A DNA stretch of 12,475 nt from Victivallales bacterium (GTDB lineage Bacteria > Verrucomicrobiota > Lentisphaeria > Victivallales > SZUA-371), in contig JAQUZV010000039.1 in the NCBI GenBank assembly GCA_028691155.1, positions 1-12,475 on the forward strand. The letters run 5' to 3'. The first letter of the stretch is position 1. Every line of letters starts with the position of its first letter. Below the pieces are notes generated by a model, which did not search any database, had not been told where the DNA came from, and saw nothing but the letters and a program-made list of their open reading frames with translations. This document shows, piece by piece, positions 1 to 5,958 of this stretch. A program made the position numbers and the translations under genes.

Positions 1-798
1 CATTTGCTGCTGGACCATCATTTCGAAGCATTTGTTGACCGAACCGGATTTGGTCGGATCGGCGATGGCGATCTGTTGAAAAAAACGCGGTTCCCCCAGT
101 GCCGCCCAGGTGCGGGGCGGGGAGGGATCCGTCATGGCGGCGAGGCGCTGCCGGTTCCAGCACAACCCGAAGGCGGCAAGACAGGCGCCGTAATAGCGGC
201 CGTCCGGGTCGTAGAAGGTTTCTCCGCTGAATTGCTGCGGCATGATTTCCGGCCGGAACCAGTCCGGATGCAAACGCTGCATGCCGGCATCCACCGCATA
301 ACCCTTGTCCGCCTGGCGTCGCTGGTCGAACTGGCCGCCGCCGAACATCAAATCGATGCCGATGCCCACCTGGGAGGCAAGAAATTTTCGCCGGGCGGCA
401 ACGACTTCCCGGGGCCGGGCATTGCCGGGTTGCACGCCGGGATCGGCAAACCCGGCGGCAATGGCGTCGGTCCAGGGCGGGTTGGCGGGATCGGCGTTCC
501 AGGCGTTGCGGAATGCGGCCTCATAACTGTCGGCAATAAAGCGCACAATGTCGGAAGTACCGCCGGGGGTGCGCCATTCCAGGGTAATTTCCCGTCCGAA
601 CCTCCGGCGGTAATATTCCCGGAACGCCCGGCCGAATTCATAGCGGATCGATTCCGAATTCGGGGTTACAATCACCAGTCGATCCCCGCCGCCGTCGTCC
701 GGCCCGGCGCTGCGTTGTCGTTCCGCCGGGCGCAGCAGCAGGGGAATGGCAATCAGTACGGCCAGCGGGAAAAAAGCGATCAGCGCCTGGCGCCACAT
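1..798 (-). CDS. ABC transporter periplasmic substrate-binding protein, Fe3+/polyamine type (3' end cut by window)
   Basis: Reading the minus strand from ATG at 798 gives 266 codons with no stop before the window edge, so the C-terminal part is missing. The N-terminus has a short charged start and a hydrophobic stretch (about residues 5-22), a signal peptide or membrane anchor. No lipobox cysteine is visible. The mature part begins with LVIVTPNSES, the first strand of iron/polyamine binding proteins such as AfuA/FbpA/PotD. Near the window edge comes WAALGEPRF followed by IADPTKSGS, the signature of the AfuA-like family. The start is one base after the ATPase stop (TAAGATG), and the Shine-Dalgarno sequence GGAGG lies inside the ATPase end, so the two are translationally coupled. 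The expected role is to capture a ferric or other ligand in the periplasm and deliver it to a permease, which should lie further left. The substrate cannot be told from this fragment. Confidence 0.85.
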   Translation of the reverse strand, partial: MWRQALIAFFPLAVLIAIPLLLRPAERQRSAGPDDGGGDRLVIVTPNSESIRYEFGRAFREYYRRRFGREITLEWRTPGGTSDIVRFIADSYEAAFRNAWNADPANPPWTDAIAAGFADPGVQPGNARPREVVAARRKFLASQVGIGIDLMFGGGQFDQRRQADKGYAVDAGMQRLHPDWFRPEIMPQQFSGETFYDPDGRYYGACLAAFGLCWNRQRLAAMTDPSPPRTWAALGEPRFFQQIAIADPTKSGSVNKCFEMMVQQQM

Positions 799-799
799 C

Positions 800-1870
800 T
801 TATTTTTCCTCCAGCAGAACCGGATATTCCGGGGCGATCGTCAGTCGGACCTTGTCCCCGAGAGTCCGGCGCGGCGGACATGATTCCAGCACGTGGAGGA
901 GGCGGTCGGCGGCGGCAAGGTCCCAGACACTGTTTTCGCCCTGATATGATTCGGCGGCCAGACACCCGGAAAAAACATTGTTTCCGGTCTTGTCGTCGGC
1001 GGCAACAAAGCGCAGTGCTTCCGTCCGCACCATGGCGGTCAACGTCTGTCCCGGTCCGACCGGGAACGCGGGCAAACGGGCGGTCAGGGGGCCGAACGGG
1101 GTGGTCAGCGTGCAACTGTTTTCGGTGACGGCGGTTATGGTGACGGGGAAAAAATTGGCCGGTCCCATGAATTCGGCGGTAAAGCGGTTGCGCGGGCGGC
1201 GATAGAGTTCTTCCGGCGTTCCAAGCTGTTCGAGGCGGCCCCGGTTGAGAATGGCGATCCGGTCGGCCATGGTCAGGGCTTCCTTGCGGTCGTGGGTAAC
1301 GTAAATGGCGGTCAGTCCGGCGTCCTTGCAGATGCGCCGGATTTCCTGCCGCATGGTGTCGCGCAGCTTGGCGTCGAGATTGGACAGCGGTTCGTCCAGC
1401 AGCAACAGCCGGGGCTGGAACGCCAGGGCGCGGGCCAGCGCCACCCGCTGTTGCTGACCGCCGGAAAGCGAAGCGGGTTTGCGGTCGGCAAAGGCGGTCA
1501 TTTCCACGGTTTCCAGCGCGGCCATGACCTGACGACGGCGGCTGTCGCCGCGGATGCCGCGGGTATCCAGTCCGAACGCCACATTGTCGAACACGCTCAT
1601 ATGGGGCCAGAGGGCGTAGTTCTGGAAGACCAGTCCGGCTTCGCGCCGTTCCGGCGGTGCGGCGGTCACATCCCGGTCGTCGAACCGGATGGTGCCGCGG
1701 TCGGGACGGAGGAATCCGGCCAGCAGACGCAGCAGTGTGGTTTTGCCGCAGCCGCTGGGGCCGAGCAGGAAAAAGAGTTCTCCCGGCATTACGGTCAGAT
1801 CGAACTGTTGCAGCACCGGTTGTTTGGGCGTATAGGCCTTGTCAACTTTCCGGACTTCGACTTTCAGCAT
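800..1870 (-). CDS. ABC transporter ATP-binding protein, Fe3+/spermidine/sulfate (FbpC/PotA-like) family
   Basis: This 356-residue ATPase powers an importer from the cytoplasmic face. Every nucleotide-binding motif is intact: Walker A GPSGCGKTT (37-45), Q-loop Gln83, signature LSGGQQQ (135-141), Walker B LLLLDEP (155-161), D-loop SNLD (163-166) and switch His193 in YVTHDRKEA. The C-terminal ~110 residues form the TOBE-type regulatory domain of the CUT1/FbpC/PotA group, and the length is typical. I chose ATG 1870. A TTG nine bases upstream (1879) is in frame, but it leaves no room for a ribosome site, while GGGA nine bases before the ATG is a weak one. It is the first gene of the minus-strand operon and the binding protein follows immediately. 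In this family the binding protein or permease usually comes first, so the order is unusual. Fe3+ is the first guess for the substrate; polyamine, thiamine or phosphonate are not excluded. Confidence 0.93.
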   Translation of the reverse strand: MLKVEVRKVDKAYTPKQPVLQQFDLTVMPGELFFLLGPSGCGKTTLLRLLAGFLRPDRGTIRFDDRDVTAAPPERREAGLVFQNYALWPHMSVFDNVAFGLDTRGIRGDSRRRQVMAALETVEMTAFADRKPASLSGGQQQRVALARALAFQPRLLLLDEPLSNLDAKLRDTMRQEIRRICKDAGLTAIYVTHDRKEALTMADRIAILNRGRLEQLGTPEELYRRPRNRFTAEFMGPANFFPVTITAVTENSCTLTTPFGPLTARLPAFPVGPGQTLTAMVRTEALRFVAADDKTGNNVFSGCLAAESYQGENSVWDLAAADRLLHVLESCPPRRTLGDKVRLTIAPEYPVLLEEK

Positions 1871-2038
1871 AAGAAACAATCCCGTGTGGTTGGGTTAATC
1901 CTGTTCACTGGTGGTAATTTAATCCGCAATAACGGCAAAGCCAGACCGCGAGCGGCAAAATTATCATGGAATTGCATCGATAAGCGAGGCTCGGAGGGGC
2001 AATGTTTCGGTTCGTTTGTCGCAACGTTAATAAAATAT

Positions 2039-2067
2039 TTGCAAAACCGGGCGATGGCGATTAGATT
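2039..2067 (+). promoter_or_regulatory. candidate sigma70-type promoter for the glycosyltransferase-radical SAM operon
   Basis: TTGCAA (2039-2044) and TAGATT (2062-2067) are separated by 17 bases, each matching the consensus at four of six positions. The stretch around it (about 2026-2070) is clearly AT-rich compared with its surroundings. Transcription would begin near 2074, just before the Shine-Dalgarno-like G run of the mini-ORF, giving a leader of about 45 bases to the glycosyltransferase start. Judged by eye only. Confidence 0.3.
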
Positions 2068-2082
2068 AAAAGGGGGGTACCG

Positions 2083-2106
2083 ATGAAATCGATGTGCTGC
2101 CGATAA
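2083..2106 (+). other. possible 7-codon leader ORF (MKSMCCR) ahead of the glycosyltransferase
   Basis: ATG at 2083 is preceded by AGGGGGG (2071-2077) at near-ideal spacing and is followed by six sense codons and TAA (2104-2106). The next gene starts 14 bases later with its own G-rich ribosome site. The reading frame differs from that of the downstream gene. It could be a real leader peptide that couples or tunes translation, or a chance ATG near a G-run. Confidence 0.2.
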
Positions 2107-2120
2107 TGGGGGGAAGGGTG

Positions 2121-2666
2121 ATGAAACGAATTCTGGATGTCGGTCTGGCGTTGGTGGCGCTGTTGCTTTTTGCGTTGCCGATGCTGGTGATCGGGTTGTT
2201 GCTGAGATACCGGGAGGATCATCCGGTCATTTTTCGCCAGGTGCGGGTCGGACGATACCGACGACCCTTCATCATCTTCAAATTTCAAACCATGGTCGCC
2301 GGGGAGCCGACGCCGGTCGGACGCTGGTTGCGGCGGACCGGACTGGACGAACTGCCGCAATTCATCAATGTGCTGAAAGGCGATATGAGCATTGTGGGGC
2401 CGCGGGCGCTGACTGCCGCCGATATGGTCCGGTTGGGGTGGGATGGTTCTGCCTATGACTGGCGTTGGCGGGTTCGGCCGGGAATTACGGGGTTGGCGCA
2501 GATTTACGGCGGCGGTCATCGCCGTCTCTCCAGTTTTTGGGACCGGCAGTATCTGCGCCGGTCCGGTCCGGGGCTGGATCTGGTTCTGATTCTGATCTCC
2601 TTTCTGATGAATATCGGCGGCAAGGAAGGCATTGGTCGTCTGTTGCGGCTGAGGAGGTCGAAATGA
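2121..2666 (+). CDS. PglC-type monotopic phosphoglycosyl transferase (bacterial sugar transferase family)
   Basis: The 181-residue product moves a phospho-sugar from a UDP-sugar onto the membrane carrier undecaprenyl phosphate, the first membrane step of many glycan, capsule or glycoprotein pathways. It starts with MKRILDVGLAL and one hydrophobic segment (about 7-28), the re-entrant helix of this family. It continues with PVIFRQVRVGR (35-45), IIFKFQTM (51-58) and the hallmark RTGLDELPQFINVLKGDMS. Asp76-Glu77 match the catalytic Asp-Glu pair known from PglC, and VGPRAL follows. The length is that of the minimal catalytic unit without the extra N-terminal membrane domain of WcaJ/WbaP. The start at 2121 is chosen over ATG 2094 because the family begins with this MKRxxD helix and a G-rich ribosome site precedes it. 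The stop overlaps the start of the radical SAM gene (ATGA). The sugar used cannot be predicted, and no other glycan genes are in view. Confidence 0.93.
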   Translation: MKRILDVGLALVALLLFALPMLVIGLLLRYREDHPVIFRQVRVGRYRRPFIIFKFQTMVAGEPTPVGRWLRRTGLDELPQFINVLKGDMSIVGPRALTAADMVRLGWDGSAYDWRWRVRPGITGLAQIYGGGHRRLSSFWDRQYLRRSGPGLDLVLILISFLMNIGGKEGIGRLLRLRRSK

Positions 2667-4111
2667 AGGTAAAACTGATTTTACCGGCGTTGACCGAAGC
2701 CGGCAGTCCGTTTTGGCGTCCCATCAAATATTCGTTGTTTCCGCCGCTGGGGCTGGCGACTCTGGCTGCCTATTTTGCCTCGGACGACGAGTTGCAGTTG
2801 GTCGATCAGCATGTGGAAAAGCTGCGGCTGGACGATTGTCCCGATCTGGTGTTGATCGAGTTGTATATCACCAACGCCAAACGGGGATATGCCATTGCCG
2901 CGGCTTATCGCGCCAAAGGGGTTCATGTGGCGCTGGGCGGGTTGCATGTGACGGCGTTGCCCGACGAAGCGCAGTTGTTTGGTGATACGATTTTTCTCGG
3001 TCCGGCGGAACAGACCTTCCCGCAGTTTCTGCGTGATTTTCGCCGTGGTGTGCCGCAAAAACGCTATGTTTCCACCACCGGGCGGACTCTGGACGGACTG
3101 CCGCCGTTGCGTCGCGATCTGATTCGGCGTCATCGTTATCTGGTGCCCAACTCGCTGGTGATTTCCCGCGGCTGTCCCCATCATTGCGATTTCTGCTATA
3201 AAGACGCCTTTTTCCGGGACGGCAAATCCTTCTATACCCAACGGGTCGATGCCATTATTCGCGAGATTGCCGCCTTGCCGGGCAGACACCTCTATTTTCT
3301 CGACGATCATCTATTGGGCGATCCGGGGTTGGCGCGGGAGCTGTTTCGGGAGATGCGGGGCATGGGACGGGTATTTCAGGGCGCCGCTACCGTAGCTTCG
3401 ATCCTGCACGGCGATCTGATTGAAGCGGCGGCGGCGGCCGGCCTGCGCAGTCTGTTCGTCGGTTTCGAAACGTTTTCTCCGGAAAATCTCCGCCAGAGCA
3501 ATAAAAATCAGAATTTGCAGCAGGACTACCGGGCGGCGGTCCGGCGGCTGCACGATCTGGGCATCATGATCAACGGCAGTTTTGTGTTCGGACTGGATCA
3601 CGACGACCAGGATGTTTTCCAGCGGACCGTCGACTGGGGGGTGGACAATGCCATTACCACCGCCACCTATCACATTCTGACCCCGTATCCCGGGACGCGG
3701 TTGTACGAGCGCATGGCCGCCGCCGGTCGTCTCACCACCGCCGACTGGGAGCTTTATGACACCCGGCATGCCGTTTTTACTCCCGCCCGGATGACGGCGG
3801 CGGAACTGGAAGCCGGATGTTGGCGGGCATATCGGGAGTTTTACCGCTGGCGCAATATCTGGACGGCGGCGCGGACGCATTCCTCGTGGCAACATCAGCT
3901 GAAACATTTCTTTTATACCGCGGGCTGGAAGAAGTTCGAACCGGTCTGGACGGCGGTGGTAAATCTGGGCGGATTGCGCTATGCCCTGCCGTTGGTGGAA
4001 CTGTTGCTGGCGGAGGTCAAGACGGCGCCGGGACGGCATTGGGAAAAGCTCGAGATGGCGGAACCGGTGAAGCGGCGGCATTCCGGCCGGTCGCGGGCCG
4101 ATGCGAAATAG
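2663..4111 (+). CDS. B12-binding-domain radical SAM enzyme with DUF4070-like C-terminus
   Basis: This 482-residue cytoplasmic enzyme has three parts. Residues about 1-140 resemble a cobalamin-binding Rossmann domain: SLFPPLGLATLAAYF, then GGLHVTALPDEA near 92-103, then FLGPAEQTF, which corresponds to the usual GEGE turn. The radical SAM barrel carries the cluster motif CPHHCDFC (Cys171, Cys175, Cys178). It is followed by YFLDDHLLGD, FVGFETFSPENL and SFVFGLDHDD, the SAM- and core-binding strands seen in such enzymes. The last third, with ILTPYPGTRLYE and a YDTRHAVF motif, matches the DUF4070 type found in lipid-modifying relatives. The family uses a 4Fe-4S cluster and SAM, often for methylation or carbon-skeleton chemistry on lipids or natural products. 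The substrate here is unknown. The start overlaps the sugar transferase stop by four bases (ATGA) with GAGGAGG just upstream, so the pair is coupled. Confidence 0.9.
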   Translation: MKVKLILPALTEAGSPFWRPIKYSLFPPLGLATLAAYFASDDELQLVDQHVEKLRLDDCPDLVLIELYITNAKRGYAIAAAYRAKGVHVALGGLHVTALPDEAQLFGDTIFLGPAEQTFPQFLRDFRRGVPQKRYVSTTGRTLDGLPPLRRDLIRRHRYLVPNSLVISRGCPHHCDFCYKDAFFRDGKSFYTQRVDAIIREIAALPGRHLYFLDDHLLGDPGLARELFREMRGMGRVFQGAATVASILHGDLIEAAAAAGLRSLFVGFETFSPENLRQSNKNQNLQQDYRAAVRRLHDLGIMINGSFVFGLDHDDQDVFQRTVDWGVDNAITTATYHILTPYPGTRLYERMAAAGRLTTADWELYDTRHAVFTPARMTAAELEAGCWRAYREFYRWRNIWTAARTHSSWQHQLKHFFYTAGWKKFEPVWTAVVNLGGLRYALPLVELLLAEVKTAPGRHWEKLEMAEPVKRRHSGRSRADAK

Positions 4112-4161
4112 CACCATCCGGGCGTTGCTCGGTGGTTGGGCCGACGGACGGGGCATGGTTT

Positions 4162-4184
4162 CCGGCAAAATTGAATTTTGACGG
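4162..4184. promoter_or_regulatory. 23-base palindrome, candidate operator upstream of the MFS gene
   Basis: Perfect arms CAAAATT (4166-4172) and AATTTTG (4174-4180) face each other around a single central G. One mismatched base further out, CCG (4162-4164) is mirrored by CGG (4182-4184). That makes ten of eleven positions per arm complementary. An odd-centred palindrome of this size is typical of sites for dimeric repressors such as TetR/MarR types. It overlaps a TTGACG box (4178-4183) and lies 106 bases before the transporter start. No repressor gene is in the window. Confidence 0.45.
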
Positions 4185-4257
4185 CACGAAATAATTACTA
4201 TGGCGCGATATATTATCCGAATACCCGACGGCGCAGGTTGCTGTCCGGGACAATTTA

Positions 4258-4285
4258 TTGATGTGGCAGTAAAAAGGGATAAAAT
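4258..4285 (+). promoter_or_regulatory. candidate promoter directly in front of the MFS start codon
   Basis: TTGATG (4258-4263) and TAAAAT (4280-4285) are 16 bases apart; the -35 matches consensus at four and the -10 at five of six positions. The ATG begins only five bases after the -10 box, so a transcript from here would start at or near the start codon and be almost leaderless. Alternatively transcription comes from upstream and AAGGGA (about 4274-4279) acts as a distant ribosome site. Confidence 0.3.
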
Positions 4286-4290
4286 ATCAT

Positions 4291-5487
4291 ATGTCGCGTT
4301 TCATCATTTATCTGTTTCCGTTGCTGATGGATATGGCTCTCAGTACGATGTTTTTCGTTTGCAGTCTGCGCATGGCGGAAAGCGGGGCCAGTGCTTTTGC
4401 CGTCAGCATGATCTCCACGGTCTGGGCTCTGACTTATTCCTTGAGCGCGGCGGTGGCTGGACGGCTGATTCGACCGGATAACGCCGCCAATTATGTGATC
4501 GGTTCATGTCTGGCGGTGGCGGTGATTTCCGGTTTGTTTGTTCTGTTTCCCGGTTTGTCGATGCAATACGTGCTGATGATTGCCATCGGTTGGGCCGTGG
4601 CGATGTTTTTTGTGCCGTTTCAGGTGTTCATGAAAGCGGTAATGGGCAATACTTCCTGGGGGCTGAACGTTTCGACCGGACTGTATACCGCGGCCTGGAG
4701 TTGCGGGATGGCTCTGGGGCCGTTTGTTTCCGGACTGCTGTGGCAGCATTTCAACTGGCAAATCTGTCATCTGATCAATGCGGCGGCGGTTCTGGGTTGC
4801 GCCTGGGGAATTTTCCGGTTGCGGCACTATGCGCAACGTCCGGCGGCATTGCCGGACGCGGCCAAGGCAACCCCATCGGTAAAACCGGCGGCGTCGCCGT
4901 CATCGTCGCAGCATTCGTCCGAATACGGCCGGTATCCCGATTTGGTTATGATCGGCTGGATCTGTGGTACGGTGTGTTTCCTGACTGTGGCGATAATCCG
5001 GGCGGTGTTTCCATCGCTGGCCACGGCGTTGACGGTCAGTAAGGCGAACCAGGGGATGGTGTTTGCCATTTTGTTCTGGGCTCAGGCCGGGGCCGGGCTG
5101 GTCTTGTGTCTGTTCCGGCACTGGATGTATCGCCGGGGGACGATTATTATGGTTTCGCTGTCCGGAATCATCGGTTTTCTGTTACTGGGAATGGGGCGGA
5201 CGGCGCCGGTATTTTTCCTGGCGGCGCTGTTGTTGGGCATTTATACCGGCACCATTTCCTGTTACTTTGTCTTTCACGCCCTGGTTCATCCCCGAAAAAG
5301 TTCCAGTCGGGTGGCGGTGAATGAGACGATTGTCGGCATTACCGGCAGTTTGGGTCCGGTTTTGGGCGGCCTGGTTGCGGATCGGAGCGGATTGTCGACG
5401 CCGTTTCTATTGGCGGCGTTGTTGCTGGCACTAGCTGCCGTTTCTTTCTGGCGAGGCTATCAAAAAAAGTTTTCAGCTTCGAATTAG
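4291..5487 (+). CDS. MFS transporter, 12 transmembrane segments
   Basis: The 398-residue product is an inner-membrane transporter of the major facilitator superfamily. Six hydrophobic segments lie in about residues 4-175, followed by a hydrophilic loop rich in Pro, Ala, Ser and Gln (about 178-216). Six more segments fill about 217-390. This two-halves layout with a central cytoplasmic loop and a length near 400 is classical for MFS. The C-terminal half has RSGLSTPFLLAALLLAL, typical of the last helices. The substrate is unknown; drug, sugar and metabolite permeases all share this shape. ATG 4291 is the only sensible start, because the first helix follows immediately. The ribosome site is weak. 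The gene follows the glycosyltransferase-radical SAM pair after 179 bases, so it may share their pathway or have its own control through the palindrome at 4162-4184. Confidence 0.88.
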   Translation: MSRFIIYLFPLLMDMALSTMFFVCSLRMAESGASAFAVSMISTVWALTYSLSAAVAGRLIRPDNAANYVIGSCLAVAVISGLFVLFPGLSMQYVLMIAIGWAVAMFFVPFQVFMKAVMGNTSWGLNVSTGLYTAAWSCGMALGPFVSGLLWQHFNWQICHLINAAAVLGCAWGIFRLRHYAQRPAALPDAAKATPSVKPAASPSSSQHSSEYGRYPDLVMIGWICGTVCFLTVAIIRAVFPSLATALTVSKANQGMVFAILFWAQAGAGLVLCLFRHWMYRRGTIIMVSLSGIIGFLLLGMGRTAPVFFLAALLLGIYTGTISCYFVFHALVHPRKSSSRVAVNETIVGITGSLGPVLGGLVADRSGLSTPFLLAALLLALAAVSFWRGYQKKFSASN

Positions 5488-5502
5488 GAAGCGTTGGCGG
5501 GA

Positions 5503-5518
5503 GAGGGGATTCCGCCGG
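5503..5518. repeat. left copy of a 16-base direct repeat
   Basis: GAGGGGATTCCGCCGG occurs here, and a copy differing at one base (A for C at position 10) lies at 5826-5841. The two copies frame the hairpin-rich stretch. They may be the ends of a small repeat element, or copies left by duplication. Confidence 0.5.
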
Positions 5519-5537
5519 CCGGCGCCGGCGCGGAGTA

Positions 5538-5578
5538 ATCGTCTTGTCCGCCGGGGACTCCCCGGCGAACAAGACGAT
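5538..5578. repeat. 18-bp inverted repeat with 3-base loop and one mismatch
   Basis: ATCGTCTTGT (5538-5547) pairs with ACAAGACGAT (5569-5578). Inside it CGCCGGGG (5549-5556) pairs with CCCCGGCG (5560-5567) around the loop ACT, with a single C-A mismatch between the two blocks. No U-run follows on either strand, so it is not a standard intrinsic terminator, though it could stabilise the 3' end of the MFS transcript. Confidence 0.7.
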
Positions 5579-5587
5579 GGACTGCGG

Positions 5588-5613
5588 AAAATCGCCGTGG
5601 AAACGGCGATTTT
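5588..5613. terminator. terminator-like hairpin, possibly bidirectional
   Basis: AAAATCGCCGT (5588-5598) pairs perfectly with ACGGCGATTTT (5603-5613) around the loop GGAA, a stable GNNA-type tetraloop. The stem has a GC-rich top with A's on one side and four T's on the other, the form of a two-way intrinsic terminator. The T-run is short (four), so termination may be weak. It lies 100 bases after the MFS stop, as its most likely terminator. Confidence 0.5.
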
Positions 5614-5669
5614 AAGGGGGGAGTGTTAAGATTCAGGATCAGTCGCGAGTAACGGCAGCGGCAACGCGC

Positions 5670-5725
5670 CGGCACGAATTGCCGACCGCGGTCCAGCGGC
5701 GGGACGCTGGTCGTGCAAAGCACGA
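5670..5725. repeat. three consecutive small hairpins
   Basis: CGGCA/TGCCG (5670-5674, 5680-5684), CCAGCG/CGCTGG (5693-5698, 5705-5710) and TCGTGC/GCACGA (5711-5716, 5720-5725) each form a perfect short stem with loops of five, six and three bases. The second and third abut directly. All sit inside the outer TTAAGATT/AATCTTAA pairing (5626-5633, 5726-5733). This multi-branched layout is what a structured RNA would show, but short stems also arise by chance in GC-rich DNA. Confidence 0.4.
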
Positions 5726-5748
5726 AATCTTAAACCAGAAAAGCCGGA

Positions 5749-5794
5749 GTAAACTATATGTAAGCGAGCGAAGCAAAGCGAACATATAGTTTAC
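5749..5794. repeat. 13-bp perfect inverted repeat with 20-base loop
   Basis: GTAAACTATATGT (5749-5761) is exactly mirrored by ACATATAGTTTAC (5782-5794). The AT-rich arms contrast with the GC-rich surroundings. The loop has AAGCGA at both ends (5762-5767 and 5776-5781) with GCGAAGC between, a sequence known to form a very stable DNA mini-hairpin. A perfect 13-bp match is unlikely by chance, so this is a true structural element or protein site. Confidence 0.7.
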
Positions 5795-5825
5795 GGAACT
5801 GCGGATATAGCGATAGAAGCAGGGG

Positions 5826-5841
5826 GAGGGGATTACGCCGG
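5826..5841. repeat. right copy of the 16-base direct repeat
   Basis: GAGGGGATTACGCCGG matches the copy at 5503-5518 at 15 of 16 bases and in the same orientation. It marks the right border of the hairpin-rich stretch, 323 bases from the left copy. Confidence 0.5.
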
Positions 5842-5958
5842 GTAGTATTTGCACCGGGGGGTAAATATTTTCTTTCCCGATAAATGATTGCGGATTGTCT
5901 GATGGCCGATTATATTCATAACAGAAGATGTCGATGATGATTGGGGAGTTTGACTGCT

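Larger units (their letters stand above)
1871..2120. other. divergent intergenic region between ABC importer operon and glycosyltransferase operon
   Basis: These 250 bases separate two divergently transcribed operons, so promoters for both directions are expected. For the plus strand a candidate lies at 2039-2067. For the minus strand I could not settle on a convincing -35/-10 pair. The heptamer CGGCAAA occurs twice, 20 bases apart (1933-1939 and 1953-1959), but it is also common elsewhere in the window. No convincing gene other than a possible 7-codon mini-ORF near 2083 was found. Confidence 0.6.
5488..5958. other. hairpin-rich intergenic region without a convincing gene
   Basis: About 470 bases between the MFS gene and the next gene contain no reading frame I trust. 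They contain an unusual density of inverted repeats, listed separately, and a pair of direct repeats framing 5503-5841. A GC-only self-complementary core, GCCGGCGCCGGC (5518-5529 region), lies near the left end. TTAAGATT (5626-5633) pairs with AATCTTAA (5726-5733), enclosing three further small hairpins. That is the layout of a folded RNA or of a single-stranded-DNA-folding repeat element. The last 100 bases (5860-5958) are AT-richer and probably hold the promoter of the following gene. Confidence 0.6.

Noticed and set aside
4..1128. Long plus-strand open frame (374 codons) at the left end
   Set aside because: The minus strand here encodes a clear binding protein and the end of an ABC ATPase; the plus frame is a GC-driven shadow with Gly/Arg/Pro-rich, low-complexity translation.
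1933..1962. CGGCAAA repeated 20 bases apart, and CGGCAAAATT again at 4163-4172
   Set aside because: The heptamer also occurs inside several genes of the window (near 446, 1486, 3218, 7171 and 12437), so it looks like background for this base composition.
5488..5958. Short minus-strand frames in the hairpin-rich region
   Set aside because: They are 70-80 codons, lack ribosome sites and motifs and run straight through the inverted repeats.
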